Assembly (NCBI RefSeq): GCF_036127095.1
Contig: NZ_CP108006.1
Span: 2,108,001 to 2,172,000 of the forward strand
Direction: 5' to 3'
Length of the DNA: 64,000 bases
Source: Streptomyces sp. NBC_00335
Lineage (GTDB): Bacteria; Actinomycetota; Actinomycetes; Streptomycetales; Streptomycetaceae
Positions 27,191-35,886 of the stretch are shown here, one piece after another (position 1 is the first letter of the stretch; every line of letters starts with the position of its first letter). The notes below the pieces were generated by a model. It was not told the DNA's origin. It searched no databases and was given only the letters and a program-made list of their open reading frames with translations. The position numbers and the translations under genes were made by a program.

Positions 27191-27226
27191 CTATCCCCCA
27201 TCGTCTATCCCCCATCGCCTATCGCC
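27191..27226 (+). repeat. 14-base tandem repeat, two copies plus a partial third
   Basis: CTATCCCCCATCGT and CTATCCCCCATCGC in tandem, then CTATCGCC, lying in the promoter region between the divergent amine oxidase and YrhB-domain genes. It may affect promoter spacing. Confidence 0.6.
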
Positions 27227-27246
27227 GGCACGGTCAGGAACCAGAG

Positions 27247-28272
27247 ATGCTCACGTTGAACGAGGCCGTGGAAACGGCGCACCCTTACCTCGCACGGGCA
27301 TTCGCCCACGAGCCATGGACCGTCGTCGTCCAGCCGCAGCTGAGCGAGGAACACGACCTGGCCTGGATCATCAGGTACGTAACCCGGCAGCGCGTCGACA
27401 CCACCGCCGCGGCCGGCCCTCTCACCACGATGGTCCTGGTCCCCAAGGACGGCGCCCCGGTGCGCTTCCCTCCCTCGCACCTCCCCTTGGGCGAGTACTT
27501 CGCCTACGTTCGGCACGGCGGCTGGGACACCGCCGGCCTGGCGAGGACCGTGCGTGCCGAGCCGTGGCAGACGGCCCTGCAATGGCTGCTCACCACCTAT
27601 CGCGGCCTGGTCGAACTGGCAAGCACCGCACCGGTCGCCGAGGATGCCGGTACGTGGTTGTTCGCGTGCCGGTCGATCGAGCAGCCCGGCTCCCCGCGGA
27701 CCCCGATGCTGGCCGCTTCCGTGGTGGTGCCCAAGGACCTCGGGGTGCCGTTCCACCCGGCGGCCGATCATCCCTGGGGCGATGCTGCGGCATACACGCA
27801 GAACCCTGTGGAGCGTGATCCGGAGGGGCAGGCGCTGCGGCTGAACTCGCGTGGATGCGTGGTCACGGTGGCCGCCGCGATCGCGGGCCGGCCGTCCACG
27901 CCACTGCCGTGGCAGCCGGCGCACGAGGCGCCGGGGTGGTGGCAACTGCTGCTACGGCGCTACTTCCCGACGGCCGAGCAGGTGCGGTGTGCCGACTGGG
28001 ACGAGGTGATCACGCAGGCCGAGGAGTCCGGGCCCGGCACGCAGGGCGTGGTGTGGGTGCGGCGGGAGATCCGCGGGACCGAGGTCAGTGGCCACCTCGT
28101 GTACGCGCACAACAACAACGGAGCCGTGGTGTTCCTGGACGGCATGACCGGCGGTCTGGCGCGACTGGACACGGTCGGGCTGCGGGAGCTGGTCTTCGCC
28201 CGGATTCGCGCAGGCGCTCCACGACACGGCACGGCACGGCGGTTCAGGGGACGTGGCGGGCGTAGCGCCTGA
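27247..28272 (+). CDS. YrhB/Imm35-like protein with glutamine-deamidase-type toxin fold C-terminus
   Basis: 341 residues. Residues 1-95 look like the YrhB (Imm35) immunity family, with TVVVQPQLSEEHDLAWIIRY. Residues about 200-330 resemble the papain-fold protein-glutamine deamidase region of polymorphic toxins: GVVWVRREIRGTEVSGHLVYAHNN with a candidate catalytic His, then VVFLDGMTGG with a candidate Asp. No secretion signal is present, so it is probably a cytoplasmic domestic relative or immunity-toxin chimera rather than an exported effector. The expected catalytic Cys is not obvious, so activity is doubtful. ATG 27247 follows CAGGAACC. Confidence 0.6.
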   Translation: MLTLNEAVETAHPYLARAFAHEPWTVVVQPQLSEEHDLAWIIRYVTRQRVDTTAAAGPLTTMVLVPKDGAPVRFPPSHLPLGEYFAYVRHGGWDTAGLARTVRAEPWQTALQWLLTTYRGLVELASTAPVAEDAGTWLFACRSIEQPGSPRTPMLAASVVVPKDLGVPFHPAADHPWGDAAAYTQNPVERDPEGQALRLNSRGCVVTVAAAIAGRPSTPLPWQPAHEAPGWWQLLLRRYFPTAEQVRCADWDEVITQAEESGPGTQGVVWVRREIRGTEVSGHLVYAHNNNGAVVFLDGMTGGLARLDTVGLRELVFARIRAGAPRHGTARRFRGRGGRSA

Positions 28273-28294
28273 ATTCGTGACCGGGTTCGCCCGG

Positions 28295-28582
28295 TCACCT
28301 CCGTTCCTGCACCGCCAGGGCTTCCTCGGCCCGCAGCGCGCCCGCACCGGGCCCGACGAGGCAGACCTTCCCGTGGTGCGTTTCGTCGAGCACCTCCCGG
28401 GGATGCCCGTACCACTCGATCTCCGTCAGTTCCACGGTTCCGTCCGCCGGGGAAGGCAGCCGGTAGAGCGTCCCGACGCGTGCGGGGCCGTACAGGCTCC
28501 GTACCACGCACACGGCCCGCGAGGCTTCTGGGCTCTCGACCGAGATGATGAGGAGCCGGTGGGCGTCAGACGCCATGCTCAT
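28295..28582 (-). CDS. Small protein of unknown function (95 aa)
   Basis: Beta-rich 95-residue protein (RLLIISVESPEASRAVCVV, TVELTEIEWYG) without TM or signal; not recognised. It sits convergent to the YrhB-domain gene, 22 bases from it, and divergent from the DUF1963 gene, among immunity-type genes, so an immunity or accessory role is possible but unproven. GAAGGG lies 3 bases before ATG 28582 and 9 bases before ATG 28576; the latter may be the true start. Codon bias is normal. Confidence 0.55.
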   Translation of the reverse strand: MSMASDAHRLLIISVESPEASRAVCVVRSLYGPARVGTLYRLPSPADGTVELTEIEWYGHPREVLDETHHGKVCLVGPGAGALRAEEALAVQERR

Positions 28583-28671
28583 GAGCCCTTCGAACGCATT
28601 CCGAGATCTGTTCCGACGGCAGTTCAGGGACGTCGTATTCCGGCAAGGGGACCATGACCCGGTCACTCGGC

Positions 28672-28692
28672 CCCAGGGCCCAGGGCCCAGGG
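28672..28692. repeat. CCCAGGG heptamer in three tandem copies
   Basis: A perfect 7-base tandem (three copies, followed by partial CCC) in the 164-base gap between two divergent small genes. Each unit is itself nearly palindromic. Confidence 0.6.
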
Positions 28693-28746
28693 CCCCACGA
28701 ACTCGCCGGACCGGCGCGACCACCCCGAACAGCAAGTGAGGATCTC

Positions 28747-29595
28747 ATGACCCGCACCACCCCGCCCCGCCCGGTCGACGCCGAGGCCCTGTTCCCCGCC
28801 CTCGGCGACCACCGCCGTACCAGCACGCGCCTCCACCCGCGCCCCGGCTCCCCGAAGGCAGACGACAGCTCGGTGGCCGGCCCGCTCCTGTGGCCCGCCG
28901 ACGAACCGTGGCCCCTGTGCACCGCCGTCCATCGCAAGGGCAGAGGGCATCGTCTGTCAGACGTGCGCCTCCGGCGGCGGATCCTCGACGAGGCATGGCA
29001 CCGCGATCCCAAGTCGGGTCCCACCGATGCGGAACGCGAGGTCCTCGACACCCTCCGGCCCGGGCGGCACGCCCCGCAGATCGCGGACGCGGACCCGATT
29101 CCGCTGCTCGCCGCCGCGCAGCTCTTCGTACGCGACGTCCCCGACCTGACCGGACCGGACGGTTGTGACCTGCTCCAGGTCCTCTGGTGTCCTTTCGAAG
29201 CGCACGGCCCCGACCGGACCATCGAGGTCGTGCTGAAGTGGAGGCGCTCCCAGGACGTGGGCGAGGTCCTCCAAGTGATCCCTGAACCCGTGGTGGTGGG
29301 CAGGGACGGATGCGTCCCGAACACGTGCGTGCTCCACCCCGAACAAGTGGTGGAGCACGAGTACGAGGGTCTGCTGGACGAGGACCTGCAGGAGGCCATC
29401 GAAGCGTGGGAGGTGGGAGACGACGAAGAGCACGAAGAGGTCGAAGAGGGCGATGGCGCCTCCGGCTCCTCCGGTTTCGACACGTACGAGGAGGACGAGG
29501 TGACGTACCGGGGTGATCTGTCCATCGCGCCCGGCTGGAAGGTAGGCGGCTTCGCCTCGTGGCACCTCACCTACCCGGCGCTCAGGCGTGGTTGA
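28747..29595 (+). CDS. DUF1963/YwqG-like protein, probably truncated at its 3' end
   Basis: 282 residues. The family signature is seen in GPLLWPADEPWPLC near 45 and DLLQVLWCPFEAHGP near 139, followed by an acidic insert (about 215-245) and APGWKVGGFASWHLT near the end. Family members I recall run on past this last motif into a Cys-containing C-terminal block that is missing; here the chain ends in YPALRRG, and the stop codon falls inside the direct repeat at 29591. I infer that the insertion event that brought the RHS operon cut off the gene. ATG 28747 follows GTGAGGA. Function unknown; often found with polymorphic-toxin immunity genes. Confidence 0.65.
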   Translation: MTRTTPPRPVDAEALFPALGDHRRTSTRLHPRPGSPKADDSSVAGPLLWPADEPWPLCTAVHRKGRGHRLSDVRLRRRILDEAWHRDPKSGPTDAEREVLDTLRPGRHAPQIADADPIPLLAAAQLFVRDVPDLTGPDGCDLLQVLWCPFEAHGPDRTIEVVLKWRRSQDVGEVLQVIPEPVVVGRDGCVPNTCVLHPEQVVEHEYEGLLDEDLQEAIEAWEVGDDEEHEEVEEGDGASGSSGFDTYEEDEVTYRGDLSIAPGWKVGGFASWHLTYPALRRG

Positions 29596-29612
29596 CCGGG
29601 AGGTCGTCCGGG
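29591..29612 (-). repeat. Short direct repeat matching the 3' end of tdk (copy 3)
   Basis: 22 bases that match the tdk 3' end at 38611 with one substitution, in the same orientation. Read on the minus strand it encodes SPDDLPVN followed by two codons and TGA, the same frame and stop spacing as in the other copies. It supplies the stop codon of the DUF1963 gene and abuts the stop codon of the immunity-candidate gene. Confidence 0.75.
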
Positions 29613-29613
29613 C

Positions 29614-30084
29614 TCACCACGGAGCGGACTTCGGCACGCGCCACCACCAGACGTGGGCCTGCGGCGCCCGGCCGCGCGCGGTGCGCAACCACGGGTCGAG
29701 CGCTCCCGTCACGTCCTGGTCGGTGGCGGCCCCGAACCGGGCGTCCAGTGCGTCCAGCATCTCCGCCAGCTCCGCCCGCACCGGCGCAGGGAGGGCTTCC
29801 ATCACCTCTGCCAGCGCGTCCCTGCCGTCGAGGTCGTTCTCGTAGGCGCTGAACGGGTAGAACTCCTCCGGGCGGGGTCCCGCTTCCAGGATCCGCCCCA
29901 GGCGCTCCCACGCCTCGAACCGCCGACGTACGGAATACACCGGTTCCGTGACCGCCTCCCGCCGCTCCGGCGCGAGGCGGGCCCGTTCCAGCTCCAGCCT
30001 CTCCGCGTCGACGACGGCCACCGCCGCCACCGCCGCGGGCGACAACCGCGCCCACAAGGCGTCCGTCTCGGGGGTCCCGGTCAT
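29614..30084 (-). CDS. Candidate immunity protein for the RHS toxin
   Basis: 156-residue soluble, mostly helical acidic protein ending in HVWWWRVPKSAPW; no family recognised. It begins 7 bases after the RHS toxin stop; an ATG at 30099 even overlaps that stop. ATG 30084 is preferred because GAGG lies five bases upstream. Position as the last gene of a toxin operon, right after the variable C-terminal domain, is the classical place for the cognate immunity gene, and that is the basis for the call. Its stop codon touches the 22-base repeat. Expected partner: the last 104 residues of the RHS protein. Confidence 0.65.
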   Translation of the reverse strand: MTGTPETDALWARLSPAAVAAVAVVDAERLELERARLAPERREAVTEPVYSVRRRFEAWERLGRILEAGPRPEEFYPFSAYENDLDGRDALAEVMEALPAPVRAELAEMLDALDARFGAATDQDVTGALDPWLRTARGRAPQAHVWWWRVPKSAPW

Positions 30085-30091
30085 CCGTGCC

Positions 30092-33000
30092 TCATTCATT
30101 GATCTGTTCCAAGTAGTAGTCGTAGCCGCGGTCCGGTTGCATGAAGGTGCCGTTCTCCCCTTCGCGGATGAGCATCGTGCCGGTCGAATCGTCCCACCAG
30201 GCCCATCGCGGCGTACCCGAAGGCGTACTGCGCATCTTCACCCCCGGGTTGTTGGTCATCATGTCTTCCAGGTACTCCGGCACGTCCAGGTCGTCGACCC
30301 CGGGAATGCCCCGGTTCTTGACGTCGCCGTGTGCGGCGATCTTGTCCGCCAGCATGGGGAGGTTGCCCCCCTGACTCGCCGGGTCCGCCTCCCCGATCTT
30401 GCATTCCGGGGCCAGGCCGAGGTAATCGGTCCAGGTCAGCGGGTCGTTGACGTACGTGGCCGGGTTCGGCGCCGGCCCCAGGCCCAGCGGGTCCGGGCTG
30501 AGGTAGCGGGCGGTTTCGGGGTCGTAGGTGCGGAAGTAGTTGTGGTGCAGGCCGGTTTCGGGGTCGTAGTACTGGCCCGGAAAGCGGAGTGGCGTGTACG
30601 CGGTCGCGTCGCGGTTCCACGCGGTGGCGCCCCACAGCGTGGCCCGGACGCGCCAGGCGATCTCCCCGTCCTCGCCGACCAGTTCCCTCGGAGTGCCGAT
30701 CAGGTCCGTGACGATCGCGAAGAACCGCTCGTCCACCGTCTCCTGGGTGGCGTCGGCAACGATCCGCTCCGTCTGGGCCAGCGGGTGCAGCCCGTTGTGG
30801 TCCCAGGAGACGACCATCGAGCGGTCCTCCCCCTCCGGGTCACCGGAGGCCGCGGACGCCAAGGTCGTGGTCTGCTCGCACAGGATGCTCTCGTCCCACG
30901 TGAAGAGCGTTTCCTCGGCGACCCGACCGTCGTCGGCCAAACGCTGCTTCGACGTCCGTCGGCCCAGCGCGTCATGGCGGTAGCGCCAGCGGGTCCCGTC
31001 CGGAGTGACCACCCCGGTGAGCCTCCCGTCCGCGTCCCACGTGTAGCGCCAGGTGTCCGGCTTGCGGGAGAGCCGCGCCTTCTGGCGCAGGACCACACGA
31101 CCCCGGGCATCGTGCTCGTAGCGCACCGCGCCCGCTCGGACGATGCGGGTGCCTTCGTACGCGCGCTCCCCGCGGGCCTCGGCGCCCGGGTGGCCGTCGG
31201 GCCAGGAGGCGGCGCTCTGGTTGCCCGCCTCGTCGTAGGCGTACCGCTCCGTCCAGTCCTGCGCCCGGACGGCCGTGATCCGGCCCCCCGCGTCCCGTTC
31301 GAAGGTCCTGGCGCCCCCCAGGGCGTCCTCGATCCCCGCCAGTCGGCCGTCGGCTCGGTAGGTGTACCCCCGCCGCTGGAGGAGGGCGCCGTCCCGCCCC
31401 GCCACCTGCTGGCCGGTGATCCGGCCCAGCTCGTCGAACTGGTGGAGGACGGTGGCCGCGGTTCCGACCGTGCGGGAGACCTCGCGGCCCGCCGCGTCCC
31501 GGTCGAAGGCGACGGTGCGGCCCGACGTGACGAGCGTGCTGCGCCGGCCGGCCGCGTCGAAGGACCAGCGACTCTCCGCTCCCCCGGGGGTGGTCCGCGC
31601 CGCGCGCCGGTCCAGCTCGTCGTAGCCGTACGTGAGGGTGCGGCCGTCGACGGTCTCGGACAGGAGGCGGCCGTGGCGGTCCCTCAGCCGGGTCAGCCGC
31701 GTTCCGTCCGGGGTCGTCGCGGCGGCGAGTTCGTCGAAGACGTCGTACTCGTACTCCGTGACACCGTCCGCACTCCGTTTGAGGACGGTCTGGCCCAGTG
31801 CGTTGTACGCGAAGGTGACCGGCTCGGCCCCGCCGTCGGCCCGTGAGACGAGGCGCCCCGCCGCGTCGTGGCCGTACTCGACCGTGCGCCCGTCGAAGTC
31901 CGATTCCGAACGGAGCCGGCCGGCCTGATCGTAGGCGTAGTCCCAGGACATCCCCTGCGGGCCCGTCACCCGGGTCAGCCGCAGTTCGCCGTCGTAGTCG
32001 AACGCGTACCGCAGGCCGTCGGGCCCGGTCCGCGCCGCGAGCAGGTCGAAGTCGGTGTACTCGAAGACGGTCCTGCCGCCCAGCCCGTCCGTACGGCTGA
32101 GGCAGTTGCCCTCACCGTCGTACGTCCACGACTGCTCGCTGCCGTCGGGGGCGATCCGGCGGGCGGGCTTGCCCTCCACCGTCCACTCCATGCGGGTGAC
32201 GGCTCCCAGCGGGTCGGTGAATCGGACGACCCGGCCGAAGACGTCCCGCTCGAAGCGGCTGACGGCGCCCAGAGGGTCCGTCACACGGGACGCCAGGCCG
32301 GAGCTGTCGCATTCGACACGGGTGACCGCACCGAGTGCATCGGTCAGGGAGATCAGTTGCCCTCGATCGCCGTACTCGGCCGTCCTGCCGACTCCGGTGG
32401 GCGAGGTGACCGAGGTGCGGTTGCCCCGCTCGTCGTAGGTCTGGCGGAAGACCCGGCCGTCTTCGGCGACCACCTTCACCGGCAGGCCGAGGTCGTCGTA
32501 CTCCATCCGGCCCCGGCGCCCGTCCGGCCGGACGAGTTCCGTGAGCAGGCCGCGTGCGTCGTAGGTGCGTCGGGTGGTCAGACCGAGCGCGTCCGTTTCC
32601 GCCACCAGCCGGCCCTGGCGGTCGTACTCGTACCGCAGGGTGGCGCCCAGCTCGTCGGTCCGGGCGACCACACGGTAGGCCTCGTCGACCACGTAGCGGC
32701 GGGTGTGGCCCGAGCCCGTGGTGGCCGTGGTCACGCGCAGCCCGGTCCCGGGGTCCGCTTCGGAGTACGCGAGGGTGAGGGCCATGTGGCCGGCGGCGCC
32801 GCCTTCCGCGACGCAGCGGTCCCGCTCGTCGTAGGCGTACTCGTAGCGGCGGTCGTTCGTGTCGGTCCACGAGGTGATGCGGGCGCGCTCGTCGTAACCG
32901 AAGCGCAGGGGCAGACCGGATGAGTTGACGACCTCGGTGAGGTGACCGTCCGTGTAGCCGTACGCCACGACGCGCGGGCCGCCGGTCAGGTGGAGCGCGG

Positions 33001-34720
33001 TGATCCGGCCGTCGGCGGTCTCGAAGCGCAGGTGGTGGCCACCGCTGTGGGCGATGCCCAGCGGGGTGCCCTCGGCGTCGTACTCGAAGGTGATCGTGTT
33101 GCCGTTGCGGTCCTCGATGAAGTCGATCACCGCGTGTCCGTACGCGTCGCCCTCGCCCTCGCCCTCGCCGTCCGCGGGAGCGGTGAAGTGCCGGATGCGG
33201 CCCAGGGCCGGGTCGGTGACGGTGTAATCGCCTTCCGGAGTCCGGTCCAACGACCATCGCGGGCCGCTGGTGGCCAGCACCGGGACCCCGGGTGCCGGGT
33301 GCGGGTACGCGACGACCAGCCCGTCCGCGGTGACCAGGACGACGCCCTCGGGGTCGATCTCCAAGTGTTCGTCGACGGTGGAGGACCACGACGGACCGAA
33401 CCAACGGCCCCCCTTGTAACCGGACTCCGCACGGCGTGTGAAGGCCAGAGGCAGGGTGCCGGGCAGCACGATGTCCGTCTGAGGCAAGAACATCCGGCCG
33501 GTGGCGAGGTCGACCGGGTCGGTCCCGTCGCACTGCTTGTCGCAGTCCGGCTTGTCCCGCTGGTTCGGTCCGTCCTTGTCCAGGCCGGTGCGACCGGGGC
33601 CCTTGAGGTCGTCGGCGTGCTTGGCGGCGGAGCCGACCTTCTTCAGGGCGCCCATGCCCTTGGAACCGATGAGCTCCGGGATCAGCTTGCCGATGCCCTC
33701 GGAGGGGTCCTTCATGAACTCGTCGAGCATCTTCTTGCCCGCACCGAGCGGGTCGTTGGCCATGGTGACCAGACCCGCCGCCGTCGAGTTCAGGTTCGTG
33801 ACGTACTCCGCCGGATGCGTCAGGTTGTACGGATCCATCGGGTTCAGCGCCCGCGCGAAGTTCACGATCCCGGCCGTGCCCTTGATGACGCCGCCGGTCA
33901 GGTGCGTCTTGGCGAGGTCGAGGTAATCCATGCCGTCGCCGAGCTGCTTGGCGTACGAGGGCTTCGGCGGAGCCGCGTCACGTGCGGCGCGGACCGCCGT
34001 ACGGACGGTCTCCGCAACGTCGTTGCGCTGCTTGCGGGCGCTGTCGAGCTTGTCCTGCGCGGCCGTCGCGATCGCGGTCCCCGGATCGGTGAAGTTCTCC
34101 GAGGGGCGGGGCGGCAGCGGATCCTGCTTCGCCTTCAGCGCGTTGTTGTAGGTGTCGACCAGCTTGTTGTGCGCGGTGCGGGCCTCGCCGGAGACCTTCT
34201 TCGCCCGGTTGTACTCCTCCAGCGCCTCCTTGGCCTGGCCCTGCGCCCACTCCACGGTCTCCGCGAACCGGCCCATCGCGTCGGCGGCCTTCCCGAAGGC
34301 CTCGGACGCCTTGAACCAGCGCGGCGGCTCCTTCGCCACCGACTCCCGGAAGGAGTCCGCCGTCTTGCCCTTCAGGCCGTCCGGCTCGCCCATGCCCTTC
34401 AGGCCGTTGCCGACCTTGTCGAAGGACGCCTTGAAGTCGTTCAGGTGGGAGACCTGTGCGCGTATCTTCGACACGCTGCCGTAGACCAGCTTGTTCGGGT
34501 CCTCGGTCTGGCCCAGCTCCAGCTCGGCCACGTCCGCGCCGAGTTGATTGGCGGCGGAGCGGCTCTTGTCACGGATCCAGTCGCCCGCGTCGTCCAGGCC
34601 GACGTCCTCGGCGAAGTCGGCCGTCTTGTCGCCGGCCCACTCGACCGCGTCACCGACCTTCTCGGCACCCTTCTCGACGCCGTCCTCGATGACGTCCGGT
34701 ACGAAATCCCGCCAGCCCAT
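30092..34720 (-). CDS. RHS-repeat polymorphic toxin with T7SS-type N-terminus
   Basis: 1542 residues. About 1-300 are helical and WXG100-like (putative type VII-secreted N-terminus); a DUF6531-type strand region is near 395-455 (DPVDLATGRMFLPQTDIVLPG begins it); RHS/YD repeats fill about 500-1370 and form the usual cocoon shell. The core ends with PLRFPGQYYDPETGLHHNYF, then RYLSPDPLGL and DYLGLAP near 1438. The last 104 residues are the variable toxin, with AAHGDVKNRG, VKMRSTPSGTPRW and GTFMQPDRGYDYY; I do not recognise the family, though a compact RNase-like (BECR) fold is possible. The ATG overlaps the upstream stop by one base (TGATG). Role: contact- or secretion-dependent inhibition of competitors. 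Confidence 0.88.
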   Translation of the reverse strand: MGWRDFVPDVIEDGVEKGAEKVGDAVEWAGDKTADFAEDVGLDDAGDWIRDKSRSAANQLGADVAELELGQTEDPNKLVYGSVSKIRAQVSHLNDFKASFDKVGNGLKGMGEPDGLKGKTADSFRESVAKEPPRWFKASEAFGKAADAMGRFAETVEWAQGQAKEALEEYNRAKKVSGEARTAHNKLVDTYNNALKAKQDPLPPRPSENFTDPGTAIATAAQDKLDSARKQRNDVAETVRTAVRAARDAAPPKPSYAKQLGDGMDYLDLAKTHLTGGVIKGTAGIVNFARALNPMDPYNLTHPAEYVTNLNSTAAGLVTMANDPLGAGKKMLDEFMKDPSEGIGKLIPELIGSKGMGALKKVGSAAKHADDLKGPGRTGLDKDGPNQRDKPDCDKQCDGTDPVDLATGRMFLPQTDIVLPGTLPLAFTRRAESGYKGGRWFGPSWSSTVDEHLEIDPEGVVLVTADGLVVAYPHPAPGVPVLATSGPRWSLDRTPEGDYTVTDPALGRIRHFTAPADGEGEGEGDAYGHAVIDFIEDRNGNTITFEYDAEGTPLGIAHSGGHHLRFETADGRITALHLTGGPRVVAYGYTDGHLTEVVNSSGLPLRFGYDERARITSWTDTNDRRYEYAYDERDRCVAEGGAAGHMALTLAYSEADPGTGLRVTTATTGSGHTRRYVVDEAYRVVARTDELGATLRYEYDRQGRLVAETDALGLTTRRTYDARGLLTELVRPDGRRGRMEYDDLGLPVKVVAEDGRVFRQTYDERGNRTSVTSPTGVGRTAEYGDRGQLISLTDALGAVTRVECDSSGLASRVTDPLGAVSRFERDVFGRVVRFTDPLGAVTRMEWTVEGKPARRIAPDGSEQSWTYDGEGNCLSRTDGLGGRTVFEYTDFDLLAARTGPDGLRYAFDYDGELRLTRVTGPQGMSWDYAYDQAGRLRSESDFDGRTVEYGHDAAGRLVSRADGGAEPVTFAYNALGQTVLKRSADGVTEYEYDVFDELAAATTPDGTRLTRLRDRHGRLLSETVDGRTLTYGYDELDRRAARTTPGGAESRWSFDAAGRRSTLVTSGRTVAFDRDAAGREVSRTVGTAATVLHQFDELGRITGQQVAGRDGALLQRRGYTYRADGRLAGIEDALGGARTFERDAGGRITAVRAQDWTERYAYDEAGNQSAASWPDGHPGAEARGERAYEGTRIVRAGAVRYEHDARGRVVLRQKARLSRKPDTWRYTWDADGRLTGVVTPDGTRWRYRHDALGRRTSKQRLADDGRVAEETLFTWDESILCEQTTTLASAASGDPEGEDRSMVVSWDHNGLHPLAQTERIVADATQETVDERFFAIVTDLIGTPRELVGEDGEIAWRVRATLWGATAWNRDATAYTPLRFPGQYYDPETGLHHNYFRTYDPETARYLSPDPLGLGPAPNPATYVNDPLTWTDYLGLAPECKIGEADPASQGGNLPMLADKIAAHGDVKNRGIPGVDDLDVPEYLEDMMTNNPGVKMRSTPSGTPRWAWWDDSTGTMLIREGENGTFMQPDRGYDYYLEQINE

Positions 34721-35283
34721 CAGTGACCGTCCCCGTCACGCTTCGCCTGCTCCAGCAGGTCCTTCAGCGAACCGATCCGCCCGCTCGAGCTGACCGTGTC
34801 CCCCGTCTCCGACCAGGTCTTCTTGATGTCCTCGGCACTCTTCTCGAAGGACTCCGGGCTGTAATCGGGCTTGTAGACGTCCGCGGAGAAGATGTCCCCC
34901 CACGGCTTCTTCTCGATCTCGTCCTCACTGGCGTGCGGATTGCCGTACGCCGCGTTCGCGACCACCCGGAACGTGCCGTGGAGGTACTGCTCCTCCTCCC
35001 ACACCGTGCCCGCCGCGATCCCGAGCGACTGCGCCAGCGTGCTCGCGTCCTGCACCAGGCTGCGTACGCCCCACTCCCAGCGCTCGCAGAAATCCTCGAA
35101 ATCGGTGGCCAGACCCGCGTGCCCGGCCTCCATCCCCGTCATCGCCAGATTCTCGAAGCCCGCACCCATCGAGGCACCGGCCGCGTCCCCCGACTCCCGC
35201 AGCTCCCCGATCGCCGCCCGCAGACCGTCCTGAATGTTCTTGACCGCCGCCGGCGAAACCTCAAGATCCCCGTTGCCCGCCAT
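34720..35283 (-). CDS. WXG100-like helical protein, RHS operon
   Basis: 187-residue protein with a long helical N-terminal half resembling ESX/WXG100 helpers (FEDFCERWEWGVRSLVQDA gives the WxW turn near 70). No TM. It overlaps the genes on both sides by one base (TGATG junctions), so it is made in step with the SseB-like and RHS proteins. In actinobacterial toxin loci such proteins are taken to accompany the effector through a type VII apparatus; no secretion genes are in this window. Specific role is inference. Confidence 0.75.
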   Translation of the reverse strand: MAGNGDLEVSPAAVKNIQDGLRAAIGELRESGDAAGASMGAGFENLAMTGMEAGHAGLATDFEDFCERWEWGVRSLVQDASTLAQSLGIAAGTVWEEEQYLHGTFRVVANAAYGNPHASEDEIEKKPWGDIFSADVYKPDYSPESFEKSAEDIKKTWSETGDTVSSSGRIGSLKDLLEQAKRDGDGH

Positions 35284-35693
35284 CAGACGGCCTCCCCACG
35301 ACCGACCAGATCCACGGCATTCGCGTCCGGAACGATCCCCGCCACCGGCGGGAAGAACATCGACCCGTCCTCGTCCGCCACGTTCACGACCACACCCGCC
35401 GGAGCATCCGCCAACGGAACCACCTCATCGACCAGGCGCGCACCCAGCACCGAGAGGAACTCCCACTCCCGGCCGGCCTCCGCCTCACCGCGCGCCGCCG
35501 CGAACCGGGCCAAAGCCTCCTCATCGGTGAACGCGTAGATCCAGCGGATGCCCCCCGACACCGCCGACATCAGACCACCGTCAGCACCATCGGCCAGCGG
35601 AACCAGCAGGACCGCCCGCCGGAACTCCCCCACCAGACGGCCGGAATCACCCAGCCCGTCCCGAATCGCCGCGATCTCTGCGGTCAGTTCCAT
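35283..35693 (-). CDS. SseB-like protein, first gene of the RHS operon
   Basis: 136 residues with an SseB N-terminal-type fold: VLLVPLADGADGGLM, IRWIYAFTDEEALARF and GARLVDEVVPLADAPAGVVVN are typical strands. SseB-family proteins occur widely beside Streptomyces WXG100/RHS toxin genes; function not established. ATG 35693 is preferred because GGAGGGG lies 9 bases upstream, whereas ATG 35702 abuts it. Its TGA overlaps the ATG of the next gene by one base. The promoter should lie in the 90 bases up to the tdk-like fragment. Confidence 0.78.
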   Translation of the reverse strand: MELTAEIAAIRDGLGDSGRLVGEFRRAVLLVPLADGADGGLMSAVSGGIRWIYAFTDEEALARFAAARGEAEAGREWEFLSVLGARLVDEVVPLADAPAGVVVNVADEDGSMFFPPVAGIVPDANAVDLVGRGEAV

Positions 35694-35784
35694 GGCTTGC
35701 ATCCCCTCCGGCGCCAGGCAGCGTCCTGGAAGAACACGCTATCGGGAGCCCCACCGGTTCCCTCAGACCCCCCGGGACACCCTC

Positions 35785-35850
35785 TCAGCCGGGGTTGACC
35801 GGGAGGACGTCCGGGGAGAGGGCGCCCGCGCGGGCCGGCGCCGAGGTCAC
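35785..35850 (-). pseudogene. Fragment of thymidine kinase 3' end (copy 2 of the direct repeat)
   Basis: On the minus strand this encodes 21 residues plus TGA that match the last 21 residues of the tdk product at 16 positions (shared TSA, then AGALSPDVLPVN). At DNA level 35794-35837 match 38611-38654 at 43 of 44 bases. It has no start and no rest of the gene, and lies in frame behind the histidine kinase stop. It is best read as a leftover of an insertion or duplication that used the tdk end. Confidence 0.75.
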
Positions 35851-35886
35851 GATGCGGGCCGGGAGGGCGTCCGGTGCCCGGTGTTC

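Noticed and set aside
25053..27215. Longer start for the amine oxidase at 27215
   Set aside because: It would place about 65 Arg-rich residues in front of the Tat signal and cover the promoter repeats.
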